Notes: generated by a model not told the origin, from the sequence alone. 64,000 nucleotides of DNA from Halobaculum saliterrae (GCF_009831625.1 NZ_WUUS01000001.1:537493-601492); one strand, 5' to 3'; positions 17,400-25,660 are shown, counted from the first letter of the stretch. A program made the numbers and translations.

Positions 17400-17652
17400 T
17401 ACTCGAACCGACTCCTGTACTCGACTGGAACCCCTGTATTCGAACCGGACCCCTTCAGCCGAATCGAACCCCCACTCGAACCGCATCCTCCACTCGAACT
17501 GTTCCCTTACACTTGAACCGCACCCTCCACTCGAACTGCCTCCCTCCACTCGAACTGCCTCCCTCCACTCGAACTGCCTCCCTCCACTCGAACTGCCTCC
17601 CTCCACTCGAACTGCCTCCCTCCACTCGAACTGCCTCCCTCCACTCGAATCA
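17400..17652 (+). repeat. 19-bp tandem repeat array downstream of oapC
   Basis: The unit CTGCCTCCCTCCACTCGAA recurs with a strict 19-bp period; CCACTCGAA begins at 17527, 17546, 17565, 17584, 17603, 17622 and 17641. Upstream copies from about 17400 are increasingly diverged (CTACTCGAACC, TATTCGAACC, CACTTGAACC), so the array has grown at its right end. No spacers exist, so it is not CRISPR. It fills most of the gap 17314-17702, which has no gene. Confidence 0.9.
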
Positions 17653-17702
17653 GCTTCGCCTTTCGATACTCCCTTGCTGACGGGGTTGCCTATCCGTGAT
17701 AG

Positions 17703-19208
17703 ATGCTGTCCGCGCTTCGTGAGCGCCTCCGATCGGCGCTGTTCGCGTTCCCCTCCGTGTTGGCGGCCTTCGGGCTGATCGATCGGAAGAAAGGCCAGGA
17801 GGCGTTCGATCTGGCGGTCCCGGTGATGGTGACCGGCGGGCTGCGGACACTCCTCCGCGTCGCCGACTTCCTGATGGTCGGGATGTACGCCGGCGGCGCG
17901 GCGATCGCCGCGCTGGAGTTCGGCTTTCAGTACTACTTCGTTCCGTTCGGCCTCGCGCTCGCGCTCACGTCCGGGACGATCAGCGTCGTCTCTCGGTTCC
18001 AGGGCGCCGACGAGCCCGCGGAGGCGAACTTCGCGATCAAGCAGTCGCTGTGGCTGGCGATCGCGCTCGCGGTACCGATCACCGTCTTCACGCATCTCTA
18101 CGCCGAGGAACTGATCGGCGTCCTCAGCAACGACCCACGGACGATCGCCCTCGGCGGGGACTACCTCCGCGTCGTGATGTACTCCGTGGGGTTCCGCTTC
18201 TGGTCGATGATCGCCGCCCGAGCGCTCGCCGGATCGGGCGACACCCGAACGCCGATGTACGTCCGCCTCCTCACGCTCCCGACGAACGTCGGCCTCAACG
18301 CCGCGCTCATCTTCGGCCTCGGCCCGTTCCCGGAACTCGGCGTCGTCGGCGCGGCATGGGGGACCGTCGCCGCGACGACGCTCGCGGGCGTCGTGTTCGC
18401 GTGGGCGCTCCTCTCGGGCCGGTACTCCGTTCGGCTTCCGATCCGCGGCAAGCAGTGGGACACCGGGATCGCACGCGAACTCGTCCGGGTGAGCCTCCCC
18501 CTCGCGGGGACGAGACTCTCGCGCACGTTCGGTCGGTTCCCGTTCCTGTTCCTGTTGGGTGTGCTCGGGACGGACGTCGTCGCGGCGTACGCGATCGGCC
18601 GGCGGGTGATGCTCCTCGCGTTGATGCCCGCGTGGGGCTACTCCACGGCGGCATCGACGCTCGTCGGCCAGGCGATCGGCGCCGGCGACCCCGAGGAGGC
18701 CGACGAGTACGGATGGCAGACCCTGCGGCTCGCACTCGTCACCCAACTCCTCATCGGCGCGGTCATCGCGGTGGCCGCCCGTCCGATCGCGGCCGCCTTC
18801 GGCTCGGAGAACCTCGCGCTCACGGTGACGTTCGTCCGCGTGTTCGGCCTCGGCGTCGCCGGCTTCGCGGTCTCGCGGACGATGCGCGGCGGACTCCGAG
18901 GCGCCGGCGACACGCGCTGGCCGTTCTACGGCGGACTCATCAGCACGTACGTCGTCAGGCTCCCGATCGCGGCGCTCGCGCTCCCCGCGGGATACGCCGC
19001 CACGTTGTTCACCGGGCCGCTCGCGGCGACGCTCGGGATCGCCCCGCTGGTCGTCCCGCTTCCGGGAATGGGTCTCGGGCTGGTCGCGGTGTTCGCGGCC
19101 ATCCTCGGCGACATGTACGCGCGGGCCGCCGTCAACCTCGTTCGCTACTACAGCGACGCGTGGAAGACTGTCGCTCGCGAGTCCGAGGTCGGGGCGTCGG
19201 CGGACTGA
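17703..19208 (+). CDS. MATE family efflux transporter
   Basis: A 501-residue membrane protein with about twelve hydrophobic segments in two homologous halves. The N-half begins FDLAVPVMVTGGLRTLLRVAD, the typical helix 1 with a membrane aspartate. LAGSGDTRTPMY and the mirrored LRGAGDTRWPFYGG in the second half are the conserved MATE repeat motifs. Such carriers expel cationic or drug-like compounds using Na+ or H+. The ATG at 17703 follows the repeat array. It is transcribed alone. Confidence 0.9.
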   Translation: MLSALRERLRSALFAFPSVLAAFGLIDRKKGQEAFDLAVPVMVTGGLRTLLRVADFLMVGMYAGGAAIAALEFGFQYYFVPFGLALALTSGTISVVSRFQGADEPAEANFAIKQSLWLAIALAVPITVFTHLYAEELIGVLSNDPRTIALGGDYLRVVMYSVGFRFWSMIAARALAGSGDTRTPMYVRLLTLPTNVGLNAALIFGLGPFPELGVVGAAWGTVAATTLAGVVFAWALLSGRYSVRLPIRGKQWDTGIARELVRVSLPLAGTRLSRTFGRFPFLFLLGVLGTDVVAAYAIGRRVMLLALMPAWGYSTAASTLVGQAIGAGDPEEADEYGWQTLRLALVTQLLIGAVIAVAARPIAAAFGSENLALTVTFVRVFGLGVAGFAVSRTMRGGLRGAGDTRWPFYGGLISTYVVRLPIAALALPAGYAATLFTGPLAATLGIAPLVVPLPGMGLGLVAVFAAILGDMYARAAVNLVRYYSDAWKTVARESEVGASAD

Positions 19209-19351
19209 TCGCGGATCGCGACCCCGATCGTCGGCGCAGGCGCTTCGAACCTGTACTCGTGACCGAGACTTCGCGTCGGTCCGCGTGTCTCGCCGTCCGC
19301 TGACGGCGACGGAATGAAGCCTTTATGCACCACGCCTTGCCACGTCGAGAC

Positions 19352-19441
19352 ATGAGCAAGGCGACGAAGATCGTGCTCGGTACCGTCGGCGTGTCGGCCG
19401 TCCTCGCGGTCGGCATCGTCCTCGTTCTCGCGTTCGGGTAG
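19352..19441 (+). CDS. 29-residue single-helix membrane peptide
   Basis: The translation starts MSKATKIVLGTVGVSAVLAV and continues as a hydrophobic helix to LVLAFG, with a two-lysine N-terminus: a single transmembrane segment. A TATA-like CTTTATGC lies about 27 bp before the ATG, which is the promoter spacing seen for the larger genes here. The TAG stop directly abuts the ATG of the next gene (TAGATG), so the two are likely co-transcribed and translationally coupled. No family is recognised. Confidence 0.6.
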   Translation: MSKATKIVLGTVGVSAVLAVGIVLVLAFG

Positions 19442-20329
19442 ATGGCCGGGTTCGAGCGACGAACGCTCGCGCCGTCCGTCGCGGCCGTCCGCGAGTCGTA
19501 CGCCCCGGACAGCGTCGTCCTCGACGCGGGCGCTGACTTCGAGACGCTCCCGCCGGAGGCCGCCGAGGAGCTCGGCCTGCTGGTCGACGCGCTCGACCCC
19601 ACGGCGTATCCCGCCGAGTGGCTTCCGGACGACGCGCCGCCGCAGCTGCGACGGTACGCCGGATCGGACTTCACCATCGGAATGCCCGACGACGGCACGG
19701 TCGTGTGGACGCGGCAGACGACCCCGCCGACGGTCATCGCGAAGAAACGCGCGGAGGGCACCCCCGAGGACTTCCTCGCGTTCCTGTTGGCGGAGGCGTT
19801 CGTCGAACTGTCGCTGGACGTCCCCGAGCACTTCCTCCCCTTCTTCGGCGAGTCGTATCGCGATCTCGCGGCGGCGACACCGCTCGGACCCAACGAGACG
19901 TATCAACTCGCGGCGGCACTGTTCGACGCCTGGGTCGGCATCCAGACGCGCGAGGTGTTCCGGTCGTGGGCGGACGACACCGACATCGACGCCGGTACCG
20001 AAGCCGACGCGGGCACCGAAGCCGACGCCGGCACCGGCACTGACACCGACGCAGGGACCCACACGGATACTCCGTCACACCCGGAGATCCACTCCGCGTG
20101 GGTCGACGCCGGGGACCGCCTCGTCGACCGTCTGGAGGACCTTCCGGCGGCGGTCGCCCGCGGCGACCGGTCGTTCACCGCGGCGACGGAGTACGCCTGT
20201 GCCGCGGTGAAGCACGACCTCGACCTCCCCGCGCCGTTCTCGGCGCTGGACACCGCGGCGTACCGCGACCACGGCGCAGAGTACGCGGTTCGGTGGGCGG
20301 AGAAGACGTTCGAGAAGCTCGACGAGTGA
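19442..20329 (+). CDS. Conserved haloarchaeal protein, unknown function
   Basis: A 295-residue acidic soluble protein. The N-terminal 175 residues look well folded (ELGLLVDALDPTAYPAEWLP, FLAFLLAEAFVELSLDVPEHF). Residues 180-215 are a low-complexity stretch built from repeated DAGTEADAGT and DTDAGTHTD units, and a helical C-terminus ends WAEKTFEKLDE. It follows the 29-residue membrane peptide without a gap. I do not recognise a catalytic motif. The repeat segment probably varies in length between strains. Confidence 0.8.
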   Translation: MAGFERRTLAPSVAAVRESYAPDSVVLDAGADFETLPPEAAEELGLLVDALDPTAYPAEWLPDDAPPQLRRYAGSDFTIGMPDDGTVVWTRQTTPPTVIAKKRAEGTPEDFLAFLLAEAFVELSLDVPEHFLPFFGESYRDLAAATPLGPNETYQLAAALFDAWVGIQTREVFRSWADDTDIDAGTEADAGTEADAGTGTDTDAGTHTDTPSHPEIHSAWVDAGDRLVDRLEDLPAAVARGDRSFTAATEYACAAVKHDLDLPAPFSALDTAAYRDHGAEYAVRWAEKTFEKLDE

Positions 20330-20348
20330 CCTCCCGAGGGAAGAGGGA

Positions 20349-20936
20349 CTACTCCTCGGGAAGCTCGACCGTCACGGTGCCGTCGTCGGTGAGATCGATC
20401 ACGACGTCGAACAGCTCGCGGAACCGTCGGATCTCGTCGTCGTCGTGGACCTCCCGCGAGAGGTGGAACAGCCCGACCGCGTCGTACTCCCCGAGCAGGT
20501 CGAGCATTCGACCCGTGGCGTCGTGGACGCCGTCGACGTCGGCGTAGTAGGCGAGTTCGGTGAGCGAGTCGACGCTGATCCGCCGTTTCCCGGCGTGGGC
20601 GGCGAGGAAGCTCTCCACCTGCGCGACGACGCCGTCGAGGTCGTCGGGCGCGGCGACGTAGTGGAAGTGATCGGAGCTGCGCCTCGAGTAGCCCCGCTCG
20701 ACGGAGATCGTATCGAGGATCTCGGCGCGCGACTCGTCCACGTCGTAGTGTTCGAGCTTCTGTTCGACCTCCCGGGCGGTGGTTCGCGTGGAGACGACGA
20801 GGAAGTTGTCGGTGTCGGCCTTCAGGAAGTCCGTGTCGATGCGATCGGTCTCGCCGATGCTCGGATGCAGAAGCAGCACCCCGGTTCCGCCGGGGATCGT
20901 CGTGTCGACGTCGCCGACGGCGAGCGTGTAGTCCAT
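20349..20936 (-). CDS. KaiC/RecA-like protein with degenerate P-loop
   Basis: A 195-residue protein. The order of elements resembles a RecA/KaiC core: GTGVLLLHPSIGETDRIDTD in the Walker A position, FLVVSTRTTAREVEQKLEHY as the next strand and helix, and RRISVDSLTELAYYADVD as a Walker B-like strand. The P-loop lysine and Thr/Ser are missing (HPSIGETD), so ATP hydrolysis is unlikely. Haloarchaea carry related non-catalytic proteins linked to signalling, but the role here is unknown. It is downstream of lysC on the same strand, separated by 148 bp holding tandem repeats. Confidence 0.7.
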   Translation of the reverse strand: MDYTLAVGDVDTTIPGGTGVLLLHPSIGETDRIDTDFLKADTDNFLVVSTRTTAREVEQKLEHYDVDESRAEILDTISVERGYSRRSSDHFHYVAAPDDLDGVVAQVESFLAAHAGKRRISVDSLTELAYYADVDGVHDATGRMLDLLGEYDAVGLFHLSREVHDDDEIRRFRELFDVVIDLTDDGTVTVELPEE

Positions 20937-21026
20937 GTCCCAGACAGCGACCGCTCGAACTTAAATTCCGCTGCGCCCCCGACTCCGCCGGCCGTTCAGT
21001 CCTTGACCAGTCGAACCGTCCCGACG

Positions 21027-21097
21027 CTCAGAACTCGGATCGACACTCAGAACTCGGATCGACACTCAGAACTCGGATCGACACTCAGAACTCGGCT
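21027..21097. repeat. 19-bp tandem repeat overlapping the lysC stop
   Basis: CTCAGAACTCGGATCGACA starts at 21027, 21046 and 21065, with a fourth partial copy at 21084 that includes the lysC stop codon. Read on the minus strand, each unit repeats GAGTTCTGA, the last two codons and stop of lysC. It therefore looks like slippage duplication of the gene end. Confidence 0.88.
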
Positions 21098-22266
21098 TGG
21101 ACGATCTCGAGCACCTCTTCCCGGTCGTCCCAGGAGACGAAGATGGCGACGGAGGTGGCGGAGGTGATGATGTCGTGGACGTTGATCCCGGCCTCCGCGA
21201 TCGGGCCGACGATGTCCGAGACGACGCCGGAGCGGTTCGGGAGCTCCCCGCCCATGACGCGGATGACGGCGTATTCGCCCTCCGTACTGACCGAGGACAG
21301 CGAGCCGTCGCCGACGACGACCTCGTCGTGGAGCGCCGCCTCCGCGCGGTCCGAGGCTCCCGTGTCGACGTAGAACGTCACCGAGTCCATCCCGGAGGCG
21401 ACGGCGTCGATGTTGATCTCCTGTTGACGGAGCGCCTCCGAGAGGTCCGCCAGGATCCCGGGCCGGTTGCGGATCGCGCGTCCGGCGACGGTGATGCACG
21501 ACAGCGGATCCTCGCGCATGTCTATGAGGTTCTCGAAGGTCCCCTCGATCCGGGTGCCGCCGCCGAGGAGGTCGCCGTGCTGGTAGTGGACGACGCGCAC
21601 GTCGAGGTCCTCGTCCTTGTACACGAGCGCGGACGGCGCGATCACCTCGGCGCCGCGGAACGAGAGGTTCCGCAGCTCGTCGACGGTGATGCTCGCGACG
21701 TTGCGCGCGCCCTCGACGACGTGCGGGTCCCCGGTCATGACGCCCTCCACGTCGGTGACGATGACGACCTCGTCGGCGTCCATGTACTTCCCGAGCATCA
21801 CCGCGGTCGTGTCCGATCCGCCGCGGCCGAGCGTGGTCACCCCCCCGTCGATGGTCTGGGCGAGAAAGCCCGTGATGACCGGAACGACGCCGTCCATCTT
21901 CGCGGCCAACGCGGCGGCGCGCTCGCTCGTGGCCTCGACGTCGACCTCGCCGACCTCGTCGGTGATGACGGGCCACTCGTCGCGCCCCGGTTCGAGGAAC
22001 ATCGCGTTCACGCCGCGGGCGGCCAGCGCCGCCTTCAGCATGCGAACGGAGGTTCGCTCCCCCATCGAGACGATCTCGGCGCGGTCCTTGTCGCCGACCT
22101 CGAAGGTGATCTCGTCGAGGAGGTCGTCGGTGGTCGACCCCATCGCGCTCGCGACGACGGCGATCTCGTGGCCCTGTTCGACGGCCGCGGCGATGGAGTC
22201 GGCCGCCCGCTCCACGCGGTCGCCCGAGCCGAGCGAGGTGCCGCCAAACTTGGCGACGACGCGCAT
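21085..22266 (-). CDS. lysC: Aspartate kinase
   Basis: A 393-residue enzyme phosphorylating aspartate, the first step towards lysine, threonine and methionine. The kinase domain begins VVAKFGGTSLGSGDRVE (the KFGGTS motif), has VSMGERTSVRML, and GRGGSDTTAVMLGKYMDAD for nucleotide and aspartate binding. Two ACT domains follow from about residue 255 (RNRPGILADLSEALRQQEIN and LPNRSGVVSDIVGPIAEAGI), so allosteric feedback is expected. Its ATG overlaps the stop of an 18-codon leader ORF. The 3' end carries a 19-bp tandem repeat. No homoserine dehydrogenase is fused or adjacent. Confidence 0.93.
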   Translation of the reverse strand: MRVVAKFGGTSLGSGDRVERAADSIAAAVEQGHEIAVVASAMGSTTDDLLDEITFEVGDKDRAEIVSMGERTSVRMLKAALAARGVNAMFLEPGRDEWPVITDEVGEVDVEATSERAAALAAKMDGVVPVITGFLAQTIDGGVTTLGRGGSDTTAVMLGKYMDADEVVIVTDVEGVMTGDPHVVEGARNVASITVDELRNLSFRGAEVIAPSALVYKDEDLDVRVVHYQHGDLLGGGTRIEGTFENLIDMREDPLSCITVAGRAIRNRPGILADLSEALRQQEINIDAVASGMDSVTFYVDTGASDRAEAALHDEVVVGDGSLSSVSTEGEYAVIRVMGGELPNRSGVVSDIVGPIAEAGINVHDIITSATSVAIFVSWDDREEVLEIVQAEF

Positions 22267-22322
22267 CAGACGCGCACCCCTACGCGAGGCGATCGGTGAA
22301 CATCGGCGTGTCGGTGGTTCAT
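22266..22322 (-). CDS. Candidate 18-residue leader peptide of lysC
   Basis: The ORF encodes MNHRHADVHRSPRVGVRV and its TGA overlaps the lysC ATG (TGATG). The ATG at 22322 is about 27 bp downstream of the TATA-like GTTAAAC, so the mRNA should start at this codon as a leaderless message. Translation of lysC could then depend on termination and restart. The peptide is rich in His, Arg and Val, not Lys or Thr, so classic attenuation by the end products is not obvious. Confidence 0.4.
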   Translation of the reverse strand: MNHRHADVHRSPRVGVRV

Positions 22323-22345
22323 GGCGCCCGGTAGCACGGGTTCGC

Positions 22346-22352
22346 GTTTAAC
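22346..22352 (-). promoter_or_regulatory. TATA-like box for lysC and its leader ORF
   Basis: GTTAAAC on the minus strand, about 27 bp before the ATG at 22322 and about 83 bp before lysC. It is the best promoter candidate in the 305-bp divergent gap 22267-22571; the rest of that gap shows nothing else I can support. Confidence 0.45.
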
Positions 22353-22571
22353 GCTGTCCTCTCTCGCAATGGTCGCCGCGGGAACGTCGACGATAACGAC
22401 CACACTCCGTCGACGACACGGCTCCGCCTCGTCGACGACACAGCCCGGACCCGTCGGCGATCGGACGGGAGCGGTGTCGTGTGCCGTCCACCGAGGGATG
22501 TCGTCGCGGGGTGTCGTGGTCTCGCCCGCCGTCGTCGGGGGAGTTTTCACACCCGATGCCGACGGAGGGGT

Positions 22572-23006
22572 ATGGTCGGCCGGAACAGACGGTACGCGTT
22601 CGCGGACTCCGCCCAGCAGATCGTCGGCGGGTTCCTCCTCGCGGGGCCGTTCGTCGTCACCGAGGAGGTGTGGGTGCTCGCGGGGAGCATGGAGTGGTTC
22701 CAGGCTCTCGGCACCGTCGCCATCGTCCTGGGGATCGGCTACGGCGCGCTGTACAAGGCCGACGACGACCGGGATCCCGACCGGGAGGCGGAGGTCGCCG
22801 GGGTCCCCGTTCGGTTCATCTCGCTGGTGGCCGTGTCGTATCTCTCCGTGCTGATCCTCGCGCTCGCGTTCGACGCCCCCGAGACGTTCCTCGCCGAGGA
22901 GTACGGCTCGGGGACGATGGCGCAGGCGGCGGTGACGCTGAAGGCGGTCTCCGTGGGTTCGGTGTTCTCCGTGGTCGGCGCGGCGACCGCCGACTCCGTG
23001 TTCTGA
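22572..23006 (+). CDS. DUF2391-type integral membrane protein
   Basis: A 144-residue protein with four predicted membrane helices (about residues 15-35, 40-58, 82-102 and 118-140). RRYAFADSAQQIVGGFLLAG and FVVTEEVWVLAGSM are characteristic of this archaeal family of unknown function. The ATG at 22572 lies about 28 bp after a GTTTTC box and fits the family's usual beginning. It is divergent from lysC. Confidence 0.75.
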   Translation: MVGRNRRYAFADSAQQIVGGFLLAGPFVVTEEVWVLAGSMEWFQALGTVAIVLGIGYGALYKADDDRDPDREAEVAGVPVRFISLVAVSYLSVLILALAFDAPETFLAEEYGSGTMAQAAVTLKAVSVGSVFSVVGAATADSVF

Positions 23007-23027
23007 ACCGAGGAACGACTGAACCGA

Positions 23028-23053
23028 GTTTCAGTACCGCACGTTACTGAAAC
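23028..23053. promoter_or_regulatory. Perfect inverted repeat before the MFS gene (candidate operator)
   Basis: GTTTCAGTA (23028-23036) and TACTGAAAC (23045-23053) form a perfect 9-bp inverted repeat with an 8-bp spacer, centred about 57 bp before the MFS start. This is the size and position of a dimeric repressor site. It could instead be a terminator hairpin of the upstream gene, whose stop is 22 bp away. Confidence 0.5.
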
Positions 23054-23097
23054 CGCCTTCCGAGAACGCCTTTCTCGACGCCTCGAGTAGCGCCGAT

Positions 23098-24342
23098 ATG
23101 GGCTCGCTGGTCCGCCGCTACTACCTCTACCGCGCGTCGCTCTCGTCGGGATTCTACGTCCCCGTCTCGGTCGTGTATATGGAGTCGAGGGGGCTCGGCC
23201 TCCCGGAGATAGGTCTCGTACAGGGAACGTTCCTGTTCTCGATGGTCGTCTGGGAACTCCCGACTGGCTACCTCGGTGACCGCCTGGGCCGCCGGACGGC
23301 GCTTGCCCTCGGGAGCGTCGTGACCGTCGCCGTGATGGCGGGGTTCGCGCTCGCGGACTCGACGCTCGGGTTCGCCGCCGTCTACGCGCTGTGGGCGGTC
23401 GCCTGGACGTTCAAGACCGGAACCGCCGACGCGTGGCTGTACGAACTACTCGCGAGCGGCGGCGACGAGGACGAGTTCTCCCGAATCACCGGTCGCGCCG
23501 ACTCGACGCTCCGGCTGGTTTCGGGCGGCGCGGCGCTGTCGGCCGGTCTGCTGTACACGCTCGACCCGGCGCTCCCGTTTCTCGCCAACGCGGCGCTGGC
23601 GGCGATCGGACTGCCGGTGTTGTTCACGCTCCCGCGGACGCATGGAGCCGACGGTAGAGGCCCAGAGGACCCGGACGACGGAGTCCCCTCATCCGATGAG
23701 GACCCGTCGCCCGATAGAGATCCGTCGCCGATCGGCGTTCGGGAAGCCGCCGGCGTCCTCCGGGAACAGCTCTCGCGGCCGTCGATCCGCTGGATCGTCG
23801 CGTACGCGGCGCTGTTCAACCTCGTGTTCTCGGTGACGCGCGTGTTCGAGCAGCCGGCGATGCGCTCCGTCGGCGTCCCGGTCGCGGGGCTGGGCGTGCT
23901 GTACGCCGGATTCAAGCTCGTTTCGGCGGTCGCATCGAGCGTGACCGGCGCGGTCCACGACCGGCTGGGAACCCGCGGGGTGTTGTTCCTCCTCGTCCCC
24001 GTCGTCGGCGTCACCTACGGCGCGTTCGCTCTCCTCCCGGTGTTGGTGGTCCCGGCGCTGTTCGTCCGTCGCGGGCTCCAACGGATCACCCGTCCGGTTC
24101 GTACCGAGTACGTCAACGACCGGGTGGAGGACGTGGGACGAGCAACGGTGCTGTCGGGCGTCTCGATGGCTCTCACCCTGGTTTCGGGCACAGGGAACGT
24201 CCTCGGCGGGCGGATCGCCGAGGCGGTCGGGCCGGTACGGTTCCTCTCGACGGTCGGCGTCGTCGTCTCGCTGGCGGGCGGGATCCTCTGGATCGGGACG
24301 CGTCCGATCAGGGACGCCCCCGCGGATACCGCCGCGTCGTGA
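23098..24342 (+). CDS. Major facilitator superfamily transporter
   Basis: A 414-residue carrier with about twelve hydrophobic helices. The loop 2-3 motif reads GYLGDRLGRRTAL (MFS motif A), preceded by FSMVVWELPTG. A charged low-complexity cytoplasmic loop (DGRGPEDPDDG to DRDPSPIGVRE, residues 182-215) separates the two halves. The second half resumes with WIVAYAALFNLVFSVTRVFEQ. The sequence resembles drug- or metabolite-efflux MFS proteins, but the substrate is open. The inverted repeat upstream suggests regulated expression. Confidence 0.87.
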   Translation: MGSLVRRYYLYRASLSSGFYVPVSVVYMESRGLGLPEIGLVQGTFLFSMVVWELPTGYLGDRLGRRTALALGSVVTVAVMAGFALADSTLGFAAVYALWAVAWTFKTGTADAWLYELLASGGDEDEFSRITGRADSTLRLVSGGAALSAGLLYTLDPALPFLANAALAAIGLPVLFTLPRTHGADGRGPEDPDDGVPSSDEDPSPDRDPSPIGVREAAGVLREQLSRPSIRWIVAYAALFNLVFSVTRVFEQPAMRSVGVPVAGLGVLYAGFKLVSAVASSVTGAVHDRLGTRGVLFLLVPVVGVTYGAFALLPVLVVPALFVRRGLQRITRPVRTEYVNDRVEDVGRATVLSGVSMALTLVSGTGNVLGGRIAEAVGPVRFLSTVGVVVSLAGGILWIGTRPIRDAPADTAAS

Positions 24343-24439
24343 ATCGGCACGTCCGGTATCACTCGCTCCGAACTCACCGGACTCGGCTTTCCCGGAGAGA
24401 CCGGGATCGATGACGGGGGGGTACAAGCGCGGTCGGCGG

Positions 24440-25660
24440 TCACGTGCCGTACTTGCGTTGGAACTCCTCGTCGGACTTCGTGAGATAGATGAGCGCCTCG
24501 ATGAGCGCGGCGAAGTACGGGATAAGCGTCCACGACAACAGGAGGTACACGATCCCGCGACCGGTGTTCCCGAGGTAGAAGTGGTGTGCACCGAGCCAGC
24601 CCAGGAAGATGGCGAGCAGCGCGGCGCTGGTTCTGTCCTTCGACCCGGACGCGGCCGCGTTCGACTGCCGAACTCCGCACTCGGGACAGAGCTCGGCCTG
24701 TTTCTTCACCACGGCGCCGCATGCGGTGCAGTATCTCTCGTCGGCACCGGCAGTTGTACTCGGGTCCCTCCCAGCACCGCCCGTTCCGTCGGTGGCGCCG
24801 GTTGAAACCGCGGTTTCGACGGCTTCCGGCGGGGGGTTCCCGGGCCCAGTGTCTTCGTCGCGCGGTTCGGATCCGCCGCTCTCGTCCGTGGGATCCGGAT
24901 CCCCGTCGCTGTCGCCGTCGCCCCTCCGGGCGCCGGAATCGGCATCGGGGTGGTTTCCGGATCGGCTCCGATCGACGGCCGAAGCGCCGCCGGTTTCCGA
25001 CGCGCCCTCGTCGGTCACGTCCGGCTGTTCGGTCCCACCGGTCGCCGTCGTGGCGGTGGCGGCACTGTTCGTGTGGGATCCGTCGTCGGAGTCGGTGTCG
25101 TCGTCGCCGAACCCCCAGCCGTCGTCGGCGGACGACGTCGAGGAATGGGCGGCGTCGCCGCCGGTGTCGACTGTATCGACGGTGTCGGTCGCGTCCGCGT
25201 CGTCCGTTCCGTCGTCGAACGACCAGGCGTCGCCACCCTCGGTCGAGTCTCCGCCGAATCCCCAGTCGCCGTCGTCGCCACCGAACGCGTCGTCGCCCGT
25301 CTCGGCCGCCGCGAACGAGTCGACCCCGCCGCCCCCGGCGCCGCCGGTCGCCTCCCGACCGCCGTCGGTCGAGAACGAGATCGATCCCGCGGCGATCGTC
25401 GCGGAGACGCCCCCGGCCCCGTCCCCCGGATCGAACCGCTCGGCGGCCTCCGGTCCGTCCTTGACCTGAACGGCGACCTCGACGGTGCCGGCGGCCGACT
25501 CCGACCACTCGCGCCGCTCTCCGGGGGCGAGCGTCACCCGATCGACGAACAGGACGTCCCCGCCGGCCCGACAGCCCACGTTCGCCGTCGTCCGCGACCC
25601 CGTCCGGTTGACGACGGCGATCGCGAGGTCGTCGGGGAGTCTCTCGTCCATCCAGTCCAT
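24440..25660 (-). CDS. Zinc-ribbon and TM2-domain membrane protein
   Basis: A 406-residue protein with three parts. Residues 1-90 form a beta-rich domain (LAIAVVNRTGSRTTANVGC). Residues 90-310 are a highly acidic disordered stretch rich in Asp, Gly and Thr. At the C-terminus a zinc ribbon (YCTACGAVVKKQAELCPECG) is followed by a TM2 domain: two helices with LAIFLGWLGAHHFYLGNTGRG, then ending SDEEFQRKYGT. TM2 proteins are membrane proteins of unclear role. MDWMDERL offers ATGs at 25660 and 25651. The N-terminal domain probably sits in the cytoplasm beside the zinc ribbon. Confidence 0.8.
   Translation of the reverse strand: MDWMDERLPDDLAIAVVNRTGSRTTANVGCRAGGDVLFVDRVTLAPGERREWSESAAGTVEVAVQVKDGPEAAERFDPGDGAGGVSATIAAGSISFSTDGGREATGGAGGGGVDSFAAAETGDDAFGGDDGDWGFGGDSTEGGDAWSFDDGTDDADATDTVDTVDTGGDAAHSSTSSADDGWGFGDDDTDSDDGSHTNSAATATTATGGTEQPDVTDEGASETGGASAVDRSRSGNHPDADSGARRGDGDSDGDPDPTDESGGSEPRDEDTGPGNPPPEAVETAVSTGATDGTGGAGRDPSTTAGADERYCTACGAVVKKQAELCPECGVRQSNAAASGSKDRTSAALLAIFLGWLGAHHFYLGNTGRGIVYLLLSWTLIPYFAALIEALIYLTKSDEEFQRKYGT

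Noticed and set aside
17400..17652. CRISPR array
   Set aside because: The 19-bp units are contiguous with no spacers and no cas genes are nearby.
16689..18746. A minus-strand ORF through the 19-bp repeats giving repeated SSGGRQFEWREAVRVEG
   Set aside because: Three 19-bp units keep the frame open by arithmetic only; it overlaps oapC and the MATE gene and has no promoter.
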